From: Bacteroidales bacterium
GTDB lineage: Bacteria; Bacteroidota; Bacteroidia; Bacteroidales; JAGOPY01
DNA length: 64,000 nt
NCBI GenBank assembly: GCA_017991835.1
Contig: JAGOPY010000002.1
Location: 271,662-335,661 of the forward strand
Direction of reading: 5' to 3'
Positions 1 to 7,578 of this stretch are shown piece after piece (positions within the stretch are counted from its first letter, which is position 1; the number at the start of each line of letters is the position of its first letter). A program made the translations under genes and the position numbers. Under the pieces are notes generated by a model. It had not been told where the DNA came from, did no database searches, and was given only the letters and a program-made list of their open reading frames with translations.

Positions 1-244
1 AGTTCAGCTTGGTTAGAATGCCTGTCCCGAGTCCTCGGGAAGGTCGCGGGTTGAATCCATAAGTTCTTAAAATATTGGTCTGGTAGTTCAGCTTGGTTAG
101 AATGCCTGTCCCGAGTCCTCGGGAAGGGCGCGGGTTGAATCCATAAGTTCTTAAAATATTGGTCTGGTAGTTCAGCTTGGTTAGAATGCCTGTCCCGAGT
201 CCTCGGGAAGGTCGCGGGTTGAATCCATAAGTTCTTAAAATATT
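1..244 (+). repeat. Three tandem degenerate tRNA-Asp-like units, 84-bp period
   Basis: Units begin at or before 1, at 77 and at 161, directly in front of the intact tRNA-Asp. The first lacks its first 8 bases because the window starts there. Each unit matches the tRNA-Asp 5' half (acceptor strand, D arm). The anticodon arm is replaced by the palindrome TCCCGAGTCCTCGGGA (25-40, 109-124, 193-208). The T arm then breaks off after GCGGGTT into an AT-rich spacer. No unit has the 3' acceptor strand, so they cannot fold as normal tRNAs. The units are almost identical (one base differs near 128), which suggests recent amplification or gene conversion. More units may lie left of the window. Confidence 0.85.
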
Positions 245-319
245 GGTCTGGTAGTTCAGCTTGGTTAGAATGCCTGCCTGTCACGCAGGAGGTCGCGGGT
301 TCGAGTCCCGTCCAGACCG
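245..319 (+). tRNA. tRNA-Asp (GUC)
   Basis: The sequence folds as a complete tRNA. The acceptor strands GGTCTGG and CCAGACC pair over 7 bp. A D arm follows, then the anticodon stem CCTGC/GCAGG around the loop CTGTCAC with anticodon GTC, then the T arm GCGGG-TTCGAGT-CCCGT, and discriminator G. CCA is not encoded. It is the only intact member of the array at the left edge and is followed by a strong terminator. Confidence 0.96.
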
Positions 320-328
320 CATAGCCCA

Positions 329-361
329 ACCTTTGGAGATTTCTCTCCAGAGGTTTTTTTA
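329..361 (+). terminator. Rho-independent terminator of the tRNA-Asp unit
   Basis: A 10-bp stem (CCTTTGGAGA, 330-339, with TCTCCAGAGG, 344-353; one G-T wobble) with a 4-base loop is followed by seven T. The same hairpin recurs after the broken tRNA copy at 733-764. Confidence 0.9.
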
Positions 362-370
362 TTTTAGCCT

Positions 371-616
371 ATGATTTACTCGGTCTATATCATACAGAGC
401 TTGTCTGATGATAGCTATTACATCGGTTATACCAATAACCTGGATAAAAGATTATCACAACATAATTCTGCAAAGAGCGGATATACTTCAAAAAAGCAAC
501 CCTGGATCTTAAAATACTCGGAATCATTTATCGATAAATCCGAGGCCATTAAACGGGAACACTTCCTGAAAAATCAAAAGAACAGGAATTTCATTGAGAG
601 ATTGACCAAACCTTAG
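371..616 (+). CDS. Small GIY-YIG nuclease-domain protein
   Basis: This 81-residue protein is a single GIY-YIG domain of the UPF0213/YhbQ-like type. The VYI near residues 5-7 and YYIGYT near residues 16-21 form the two halves of the signature, followed by an Arg-Leu-x-Gln-His segment and a C-terminal Glu/Lys-rich helix. Stand-alone GIY-YIG proteins of this size are common in Bacteroidota; their targets are mostly unknown, and DNA cleavage or repair is only inferred from the fold. The gene starts 10 bases after the tRNA-Asp terminator and ends just before a broken second tRNA-Asp copy with the same terminator, so it sits between two direct copies of that unit. It could be a passenger of tRNA-locus duplication or a small mobile unit. 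No integrase is seen nearby. Confidence 0.85.
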   Translation: MIYSVYIIQSLSDDSYYIGYTNNLDKRLSQHNSAKSGYTSKKQPWILKYSESFIDKSEAIKREHFLKNQKNRNFIERLTKP

Positions 617-638
617 AATGGATTCTTCTATGATTTCA

Positions 639-723
639 CTTGGTTAGAATGCCTGTCCCGAGTCCTCGGGAAGGTCGCGGGTTCGAGTCCTCCCGAGCAC
701 TCGGGACAAGCTGTCCGGACCGC
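639..723 (+). pseudogene. Broken tRNA-Asp copy with palindrome insertions
   Basis: The region matches tRNA-Asp from inside the D arm to the 3' end but lacks the first acceptor strand. The anticodon arm carries TCCCGAGTCCTCGGGA (656-671), as in the upstream tandem units. The T arm GCGGGTTCGAGTCC is kept but is followed by a second palindrome (691-706) and a short extra piece before the GGACCGC end. It cannot form a tRNA. Confidence 0.85.
656..706. repeat. Two 16-bp palindromes in the broken tRNA
   Basis: TCCCGAGTCCTCGGGA (656-671) and TCCCGAGCACTCGGGA (691-706) have 7-bp arms around 2 bases and differ only in the centre. The first is identical to those in the three tandem units. A related 16-bp palindrome lies inside ccoS at 41101-41116. 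They look like short dispersed insertion palindromes. Confidence 0.8.
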
Positions 724-732
724 ATAGCCCAA

Positions 733-764
733 CCTTTGGAGATTTCTCTCCAGAGGTTTTTTTT
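733..764 (+). terminator. Duplicated tRNA-type terminator
   Basis: It has the same 10-bp stem and 4-base loop as at 329-361 (733-742 with 747-756), followed by eight T. It sits behind the broken tRNA copy and in front of the gene at 815. Confidence 0.88.
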
Positions 765-814
765 GTCTTCTCATTTTTAGTAATTTAGTCATCTCATCAA
801 AAGCCAGACTAAAA

Positions 815-1333
815 ATGAAAACAGTTCTCTTATGCCTTGCACTGTCGGTTTCGTCTTTCTGGGCTTTCAGCCAGGCCCAGAATACGGAAGAACTTATCCG
901 GAAATTCGGGAAGAATTCACTGGAAAATGGCGCCACGCCTTATTCCTATTGTTTCGGCGTTAATCCGAAATGCCACGCATCGGGCTGCTCCGAGGTTACC
1001 GTAAAAACCCCGAAAGACAGCGATGTGATGGTTACTATAAAAACCGGCGACAAAGTGGTCAGGCACGCCTATATCCGTTCGGGCAACTCTTACACTTTCG
1101 AGATGCCGAATGGCACTTACCAGGTTTTCTTTTATTACGGTACAGGATGGAATCCCGGCAAGGTGATGAAAAGCACCGGGGAATGTGAAGTGAAAGGAGG
1201 ATTTGTAACCGATGAATATTTCGGTAAAGATGATCCTCAGGTTCTTGACAATACCATCCTTGAATACGAGCTCATTCTTCAGAAGAATGGAAATTTTTCG
1301 ACACGGCCCAGCGATGCCGGTGAAGCGTTTTGA
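815..1333 (+). CDS. Secreted protein of unknown function
   Basis: The 172-residue protein has a typical Sec signal peptide (Lys at 2, hydrophobic to about residue 18, cleavage near AFSQA-Q). The mature part is probably a compact beta-rich domain: a Cys pair region (CFGVNPKCHASGC), strands of the type VMVTIKTGDKVVRHAYI, then a Tyr/Phe-rich strand and YELIL near the end. I recognise it as a small conserved secreted Bacteroidota family but know no function for it. There is no C-terminal sorting domain and no lipobox, so it is likely periplasmic. It precedes the large T9SS protein by 36 bp and may be co-transcribed with it. Confidence 0.75.
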   Translation: MKTVLLCLALSVSSFWAFSQAQNTEELIRKFGKNSLENGATPYSYCFGVNPKCHASGCSEVTVKTPKDSDVMVTIKTGDKVVRHAYIRSGNSYTFEMPNGTYQVFFYYGTGWNPGKVMKSTGECEVKGGFVTDEYFGKDDPQVLDNTILEYELILQKNGNFSTRPSDAGEAF

Positions 1334-1369
1334 TCATTTTATTATTTTTATTGAAAATTAAAATTGGTC

Positions 1370-4300
1370 ATGTCACTCAGAAGGGTCGTCCTTTTATTCT
1401 TAGCTTTATTGGCTTCTCTTTCAGCTATTTCACAGGGCCTGAGTTGTGCTGACTCAGATCCTTTCTGCACAGGCACGATCTATGAATTTCCCGCCGGCAC
1501 CACCGGTGCTGCTGAAGCCGGCCCCTATTACGGATGCCTTTCCACACAACCTGCCCCGGCATGGTATCATATGAAAATAGGCAATCCCGGGCCGATTACG
1601 ATATACATGCACAGTGAGCCTCAGGAAGATATAGACTTTGCATGCTGGGGACCCTATACCGATCCGACTTCGGCCTGCCCATATGGACTGACGCAGAGTA
1701 AAATGGTCGATTGTTCCTATTCCACGAGCTGGCAGGAATACTGCGATATCCCCAATGGCCAGACGGGACAGTATTATATTCTCCTGATCACGAATTATTC
1801 ACAAGATCCATGCAATATCATCTTCTCACAGACTGCAGGATCCGGCACCACCGATTGTTCCATCCTGCCACCACTGGTGTGGAACGACAGCCCTTTGTGC
1901 GTGGGAGAAACACTACACCTTTCGGCAGAGACCATTTCCAATGCCACCTATTCATGGACCGGGCCGGCTGGATTCAGCTCGACACAACAAAATCCGGAGA
2001 TCCCCAATGTAACATTAGCCATGGCAGGAGATTATTCCTGCATTATCACCGTGTTCAGCCAGTCAAGCCCCCCTGCGATAACATCCGTCGTGATCAACGA
2101 TCTGCCGGATGCCTTCCTGCTAAATACCAGCCAGACTACCTGTCCCGGCGATACTGTCATGATCGCTCTGCAGCTTACCGGCGCCGCTCCTTTTACTCTT
2201 ACATGTTTTAACGGGACCATATATACAACCTACGAGGACCTTTACGGTCCGGTAGACACCATTTATCTGGCGCCACCCGGCCCTGTCACTTATACGTTCA
2301 CACAAGTGGACGATACTAATTGCACGAAGTACCTTGCAGGAGTGGTTTTTACCGTATATAATTTTCCTCCGGCTACAGGAGTATTGTCGGGAGGCGAAAC
2401 GATTTGTAGCGGCGATACGTCCGAGCTGGTATTCAATCTTACAGGAACGCCTCCCTGGGAAATTACTTACCTTACCAATGGGATGAATCCGGTAACAGTT
2501 GTGGCGGAATATACTCCTTTCTCAGTTTTTGTAACACCCCAGGTTACAACCGTTTACCAGTTCACACAGTTGTCAGATCTGCATTGTGAGGGCTCCGCAT
2601 CCGGGCAGGTGCAGGTTTCGGTGGATTATCCAACAGGAACCCTGAGTGGCGATAATACTATATGCGCCGGATCGGGAGCCATTTTACTGTTCATCCTTTC
2701 AGGATATCCACCCTGGACTATTACTTATACGGAAAATGGAGGAAACGGACAGGAGGTAACGACTTACTCATCTCCTTATGCTCTTACGGTTTACCCGGTA
2801 GAAAATACCTTATATGAATTTACTTTGCTGTCAGATAACTATTGTACCGGCTCGGCCAGCGGCCAGGCCATGATCACGATTAACCAGCCTACAGGTGTAT
2901 TGAGCGGTGAATCTACGATCTGTGCCGGGGAGTCCTCTGAAATAACCTTTGACCTGGGAGGAGTCGCCCCGTGGCACATTATTTTCGAACAGAACGGGGG
3001 TGATCCCCAGGAACTGACAGCCTATGCCACGCCATTCCATGTTGCGGTTTCTCCCATGGTAACCTCGTTATATACTTTTACTTATTTTGAAGATGGAGCC
3101 TGCGAAGGCATTCCTTCCGGCTCGGCTCAGGTTATGGTCAACCCGCTCCCGGTGGCAGAGGCAGGCAATGATAAGACTATTCCCAATGGCACATCCACAA
3201 CTTTAAATGGATCCGTATCGGGAGGTTCCGGTAGTTATGCCGTTCAATGGGAACCGGCTTCTAAGCTGGTTAATCCTGATATTCTTCAGCCTCAGACCGT
3301 TAATCTTTTCGAATCCACCCTTTTTACTCTAACCATTACCGATGATGAAGGAGGTTGCATGGGACAGGATGAGGCTCTGGTGACTATCACCGGAGGTACG
3401 CTGAGTTGTTTCTCTTTATCAGCGCCCAGCGTGATTTGCCGGGGCCAATCAAGCCAGTTGCAGGTTATTGCTTCCGGCGGCTCGGGTACTTACACTTACC
3501 TGTGGCAATCCGATCCTCCCGGTTTTTCTTCAGATCTGGCCGTTTTGCAGGTTAATCCGGTAGTTACAACCACTTATACCGTGACTGTAAACGATGGATT
3601 TAATGTTTCACAATCCCAGGTCACCGTGCAGGTCGATCCTTTACCCGTTCCTTTTGCCGGTGATAACCAGGTCATCGTATACGGAACGCCCACACAGTTG
3701 CACGGTACGGCCAGCCAGGGCTCAGGAAATTATTCATTTCACTGGGAACCGGCTTACAAACTGATTGATCCCGACTCAGAGAACCCGCATACGGTCAATT
3801 TGTATGAGACCACTGTATTTACCCTGTCGGTGACCGACCTGGAGACCGGATGCCCGTGTGAGGCTGTGGATGCGGTTTCCGTGATGATCAACGGTTCTGC
3901 TCTAAGTGTAAACCCGACAGCACTCCCGAATGAAATCTGCCTGGGTGACACCGTTCAGCTTTTCTCTTCCTCAGGAGGTGGAACAGGCATTTATAGCCAT
4001 ACCTGGACATCGCTACCCGAAGGGTTTAACTCGTCGGAAGCCGACCCGCTAGTCGTACCTGGAAACAGTATGACCTATTTAGTAGACGTATGGGATGGCT
4101 ATAACTGGGCATCAGGATCGGTGGAAGTGAAGGTTAATCCGAACCCGGTTGTGCATATGGGTAATGACACTACGGTGTGCGTTTTTGATACCATAACGCT
4201 TGATGCCGGTCCCGACGGGGCTTCCTATTTGTGGTTTAACGGGGCGACCGGACGCTATATCAGCATCAGCTCCACCGGGATCGGGTATGAAGCACGCCAG

Positions 4301-4663
4301 GTTTCCGTTGAAGTAGCCTCCGATAAAGGATGTATGACCAGGTCGTCTAAAACAATAAATTTTGATTTTACCGCCTGTTCGGGAGTTGAAGATCCGGAGG
4401 GGCATCCATCGTTCCGGATATTTCCTAATCCCGGAAATGGTGTGATCACTTTCGAATTTTCCAAATTGTCGGGACCGGCCAGCTTAATCATTTTTGATTC
4501 CTTCGGCAGAAAGATTTTGTATGATGAGTTTAGGTGCACAAGTCAGGAAAATTATAAGAAGGTATTTGACATTTCATTCAACTCCAGGGGACTGTATCTG
4601 ATCAGGCTAATGATCAGCGACAACGTTTATTTATTCAAATATGTTCTTAACCGACCAGGATGA
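1370..4663 (+). CDS. Large secreted multidomain protein with T9SS sorting domain
   Basis: About 1097 residues. I place the start at the ATG at 1370, because an in-frame TTG six bases upstream has no advantage and the ATG gives a normal signal peptide (MSLRRVVLLFLALLA...SAISQG). After the signal comes a Cys-rich domain typical of Bacteroidota cell-surface proteins, then an Ig/PKD-like stretch. Four repeats of about 90 residues follow, each opening with a motif like GVLSGGETICSGD and containing PPW-x-I. Then come alternating repeats beginning PLPVAEAGND / PLPVPFAGDN, and finally a T9SS type A sorting domain (FRIFPNPGNG ... GLYLIRLM). The protein should be exported by the T9SS and anchored at or released from the surface. 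Its role is probably adhesive or structural; no catalytic domain is visible. Confidence 0.88.
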   Translation: MSLRRVVLLFLALLASLSAISQGLSCADSDPFCTGTIYEFPAGTTGAAEAGPYYGCLSTQPAPAWYHMKIGNPGPITIYMHSEPQEDIDFACWGPYTDPTSACPYGLTQSKMVDCSYSTSWQEYCDIPNGQTGQYYILLITNYSQDPCNIIFSQTAGSGTTDCSILPPLVWNDSPLCVGETLHLSAETISNATYSWTGPAGFSSTQQNPEIPNVTLAMAGDYSCIITVFSQSSPPAITSVVINDLPDAFLLNTSQTTCPGDTVMIALQLTGAAPFTLTCFNGTIYTTYEDLYGPVDTIYLAPPGPVTYTFTQVDDTNCTKYLAGVVFTVYNFPPATGVLSGGETICSGDTSELVFNLTGTPPWEITYLTNGMNPVTVVAEYTPFSVFVTPQVTTVYQFTQLSDLHCEGSASGQVQVSVDYPTGTLSGDNTICAGSGAILLFILSGYPPWTITYTENGGNGQEVTTYSSPYALTVYPVENTLYEFTLLSDNYCTGSASGQAMITINQPTGVLSGESTICAGESSEITFDLGGVAPWHIIFEQNGGDPQELTAYATPFHVAVSPMVTSLYTFTYFEDGACEGIPSGSAQVMVNPLPVAEAGNDKTIPNGTSTTLNGSVSGGSGSYAVQWEPASKLVNPDILQPQTVNLFESTLFTLTITDDEGGCMGQDEALVTITGGTLSCFSLSAPSVICRGQSSQLQVIASGGSGTYTYLWQSDPPGFSSDLAVLQVNPVVTTTYTVTVNDGFNVSQSQVTVQVDPLPVPFAGDNQVIVYGTPTQLHGTASQGSGNYSFHWEPAYKLIDPDSENPHTVNLYETTVFTLSVTDLETGCPCEAVDAVSVMINGSALSVNPTALPNEICLGDTVQLFSSSGGGTGIYSHTWTSLPEGFNSSEADPLVVPGNSMTYLVDVWDGYNWASGSVEVKVNPNPVVHMGNDTTVCVFDTITLDAGPDGASYLWFNGATGRYISISSTGIGYEARQVSVEVASDKGCMTRSSKTINFDFTACSGVEDPEGHPSFRIFPNPGNGVITFEFSKLSGPASLIIFDSFGRKILYDEFRCTSQENYKKVFDISFNSRGLYLIRLMISDNVYLFKYVLNRPG

Positions 4664-4693
4664 CCATTATTACCTTGAATTTCTGCAACAATC

Positions 4694-4724
4694 TTTCACC
4701 AGAATAATTTCCCTTCTATCTTTG
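4694..4724 (+). promoter_or_regulatory. Candidate Bacteroidota promoter for the first permease gene
   Basis: TATCTTTG (4717-4724) fits the -7 element TAnnTTTG. TTTC (4694-4697) is one base from the -33 TTTG, at a 19-base spacing. The leader to the ATG at 4744 would be short (about 13-15 bases). Confidence 0.5.
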
Positions 4725-4743
4725 CCTGCTCAATCAGATACGT

Positions 4744-6042
4744 ATGGTATTAGCGAATATAGTTACTAAGGCGGCTGAAAGCGCTGCCGGGGTTCCATCT
4801 CTCGGCCCGATCCGGGTTGAATTCATCTTATTTGGCCTGACTCTGATCGGGGTAGCCATCTTTCACAGAAAAACCATGTACGTAGCGTTAACCGGACTTG
4901 TGGCTGTTTTGATATTTAAATTCATATTCGATCCGGCTTTCCATTTTGGAGGTCATATCTTTGGATCGGCCGGGCATGAAGGAGAATGGAGGATATTGCT
5001 GAATCTGACCGGCCTTTTATTTGGATTTGCGATCCTTGCCAAGATTTTTGAAGATTCACGCGTGCCGGATGTTTTGCCGGGATTGCTTCCCGACGATTGG
5101 AAAGGAGGATTATTGCTTTTGTTCATCGTATTCATCCTATCGGCATTTCTGGATAATATTGCCGCAGCTATCATCGGAGGTACCATTGCAATGGTTGTAT
5201 TTAAAGGGAAGGTGCATATAGGGTACCTGGCTGCCATCATAGCCTCAAGCAATGCCGGTGGCGCTGGCAGCGTAGTGGGCGATACAACAACTACACTGAT
5301 GTGGATCGACGGCGTAAGCTTTAATTGGGTTTTACCGGCTTATGTGGCTTCATTTTCAGGTTTCTTGATATACGGTATTGTCGGCTCAATGCAACAAAAC
5401 CGGTTTCAGATGATTATTAAGGACATCCAACCCGGAACCACGATCGACTGGTGGCGGATTTTTATCGTAGCGCTTATTCTGGTTGGAACGATATTGACGA
5501 ATGTATTTTTCGATTTTCCGGCATTGGGGGTTTGGATTGCCATTCTCATCGGAAGCCTGGTGAGACGCCCGCCATGGAAAGAGCTAAAACATGCGTGGCA
5601 AGGAACAGTGTTTCTGGTAGCTCTGGTAACGATAGCCTCTTTGATGCCTGTTGAAGAACTTCCGCCGGCATCCTGGCAGTCGGCTTTCATTCTTGGATTT
5701 GTATCTGCTGTTTTTGATAACATACCCCTTACTAAACTCTGCCTTGACCAGGGGGGGTATGACTGGGCTATTCTTGCCTATGCTGTAGGTTTCGGGGGGT
5801 CGATGATATGGTTCGGCTCATCTGCAGGCGTGGCTTTGTCAAATATTTATCCAAAAATCAGAAATTCAGGTAAATATGTGATGAACGGGTGGCATGTGAT
5901 CGTAGCCTATGTGATCAGTTTCTTTGTGATGTTGGCTATACTGGGTTGGAACCCCCATGAGCCGCATAAGAAGGAACACGAACCCGGAACGTCCTCCTCC
6001 ATTAATATGACGCTGAATGATAATCCGGATGTCAGCCATTGA
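4744..6042 (+). CDS. NhaD/ArsB-type (ion transporter superfamily) permease, copy 1
   Basis: A 432-residue polytopic membrane protein of the CitMHS/ArsB-NhaD permease group (IT superfamily). It has many hydrophobic helices and two inverted-repeat re-entrant signatures: SAFLDNIAAAIIGGT in the first half and SAVFDNIPLTKLC in the second, each with the conserved Asp-Asn. SSNAGGAGSVVGDTTTT follows the first half and resembles the NhaD substrate loop. The likely role is Na+/H+ antiport or anion export across the inner membrane; the substrate cannot be read from the sequence. The next gene is a close paralogue, and K+ and phosphate transporters follow. The C-terminus is a hydrophilic His-rich tail. 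Confidence 0.85.
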   Translation: MVLANIVTKAAESAAGVPSLGPIRVEFILFGLTLIGVAIFHRKTMYVALTGLVAVLIFKFIFDPAFHFGGHIFGSAGHEGEWRILLNLTGLLFGFAILAKIFEDSRVPDVLPGLLPDDWKGGLLLLFIVFILSAFLDNIAAAIIGGTIAMVVFKGKVHIGYLAAIIASSNAGGAGSVVGDTTTTLMWIDGVSFNWVLPAYVASFSGFLIYGIVGSMQQNRFQMIIKDIQPGTTIDWWRIFIVALILVGTILTNVFFDFPALGVWIAILIGSLVRRPPWKELKHAWQGTVFLVALVTIASLMPVEELPPASWQSAFILGFVSAVFDNIPLTKLCLDQGGYDWAILAYAVGFGGSMIWFGSSAGVALSNIYPKIRNSGKYVMNGWHVIVAYVISFFVMLAILGWNPHEPHKKEHEPGTSSSINMTLNDNPDVSH

Positions 6043-6120
6043 ATTCTGTTACAGGTAAGTTAATATACTGTTATAGAAGTCATTACGAATTTTATTTGCT
6101 GAAAAATATTTTTTACCTGT

Positions 6121-6155
6121 TTTGTAAAAGAGATTAATATTCCACTCTATTTTTG
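6121..6155 (+). promoter_or_regulatory. Candidate promoter for the second permease gene
   Basis: TTTG (6121-6124), 23 bases, then TATTTTTG (6148-6155) match the Bacteroidota -33/-7 pattern with slightly long spacing. The leader to the ATG at 6223 would be about 60 bases. It implies that the two permease copies can be expressed separately. Confidence 0.5.
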
Positions 6156-6222
6156 CATCCGATTTCTCCTGTCAAAAACATCAGAAAGCATTTATCCAAT
6201 TACTTTATTGAAATTTTGACTT

Positions 6223-7515
6223 ATGCTGCTGAGCAATCTTGCCTTAACCGCAGTTGTTGGTCCATCTGTGGTACCTTCAATCGGAATTATTCGTGTTGAA
6301 TTCATCCTGTTTGGCCTGACCCTGATTGGCGTGGCCCTCTTTCATAAAAAGACGATGTATGTGGCCTTGACGGGGCTGGTGGTCGTTTTGTTATTTAAAC
6401 TCATTTTTGATCCTGCGTTTGACTTTGGGCACCATATCCTGGGCGGACACGGTGAAGAAGGCGAGTGGAGGGTACTACTGAACCTGATGGGATTGCTGTT
6501 CGGTTTCGCCATCCTGGCAAAGCATTTCGAGGAATCAAGAGTCCCCGAGATTCTGCCCAAATTCCTTCCTGATGACTGGAAAGGCGGGTTAGTCCTGCTG
6601 GTAATGGTTTTCATCCTTTCTGCCTTTCTGGATAACATTGCAGCCGCCATGATTGGCGGAACCATAGCGATGGTTGTTTTTAAAGGAAAGGTACATATTG
6701 GATACCTGGCTGCCATTGTGGCTGCCAGTAATGCCGGTGGAGCAGGAAGTGTTGTCGGCGACACGACAACAACCCTGATGTGGATCGACGGTGTTGAACC
6801 GGGATGGGTATTACATGCATATGTGGCATCGTTTGCAGCACTTATAATATTTGGCATTTTTGGCTCAATAAAACAGCACAAATTTCAACCTATTGTAAAA
6901 GATAATAATCCCGGAATCAAGATCGACTGGACGAAAATTTTTATTGTTGCACTTATTCTGGTCGGAGCCATTGCTACGAACGTGTTATTTGATTTTCCTG
7001 CCCTGGGCGTCTGGATTGCTATTCTGTTAGGGGCATTGATTAGCAAAACACCCTGGTTTGAGCTTAAACATGCCTGGCAGGGTACCATCTTTCTTATGTC
7101 ACTGGTAATGATAGCCAGCATGATGCCGGTGGAGGAACTTCCTCCCGCTTCCTGGCAAACGGCATTCATCCTGGGTTTTGTCTCCGCCGTGTTTGATAAC
7201 ATCCCGCTGACAAAACTCTGCCTGGAGCAAGGCGGGTACGACTGGGGCGTCCTGGCATATACCGTTGGATTCGGCGGTTCGATGATCTGGTTCGGATCAT
7301 CCGCCGGGGTCGCATTGTCGAATATGTATCCGCAGGCTAAGAATACTGTGAATTATATCAAACATAGCTGGTTCGTGATCGTCGCTTATGTGGTCGGATT
7401 TTTTGTATTACTGTGGGTCATCGGATGGGAACCCCATGCTCCGCATAAAAAAGGTGCAGATTCCGGGAATCCTGATCTTAAGCCGGTACCTGAACAAAGC
7501 ATTCATAATCATTAA
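6223..7515 (+). CDS. NhaD/ArsB-type permease, copy 2
   Basis: A 430-residue protein very close to its upstream neighbour over the whole length. It shares the SAFLDNIAAA and SAVFDNIPLTKLC signatures, the GGAGSVVGDTTTT loop and the hydrophilic His-rich tail. The pair is a tandem gene duplication. Differences are concentrated at the N-terminus, in the loop after the first repeat (EPGWVLHAYVASFAAL against SFNWVLPAYVASFSGF) and at the C-terminus. The two may have divided substrates or conditions, and each has its own candidate promoter. As for copy 1, Na+/H+ exchange is the best family-based guess. Confidence 0.85.
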   Translation: MLLSNLALTAVVGPSVVPSIGIIRVEFILFGLTLIGVALFHKKTMYVALTGLVVVLLFKLIFDPAFDFGHHILGGHGEEGEWRVLLNLMGLLFGFAILAKHFEESRVPEILPKFLPDDWKGGLVLLVMVFILSAFLDNIAAAMIGGTIAMVVFKGKVHIGYLAAIVAASNAGGAGSVVGDTTTTLMWIDGVEPGWVLHAYVASFAALIIFGIFGSIKQHKFQPIVKDNNPGIKIDWTKIFIVALILVGAIATNVLFDFPALGVWIAILLGALISKTPWFELKHAWQGTIFLMSLVMIASMMPVEELPPASWQTAFILGFVSAVFDNIPLTKLCLEQGGYDWGVLAYTVGFGGSMIWFGSSAGVALSNMYPQAKNTVNYIKHSWFVIVAYVVGFFVLLWVIGWEPHAPHKKGADSGNPDLKPVPEQSIHNH

Positions 7516-7578
7516 AATAAACGCTGTTTTTTAATTGCTTTTAACCGCCTATTTTCATACTAGCAGGTCGTCTGACCA

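Noticed and set aside
1..244. Three additional functional tRNA genes
   Set aside because: Each unit lacks the 3' acceptor strand and T-arm pairing, and the anticodon arm is a palindrome.
1..319. 84-bp repeats as a CRISPR array
   Set aside because: Spacers between the repeats are identical, the unit is a tRNA-Asp derivative and no cas gene is present.
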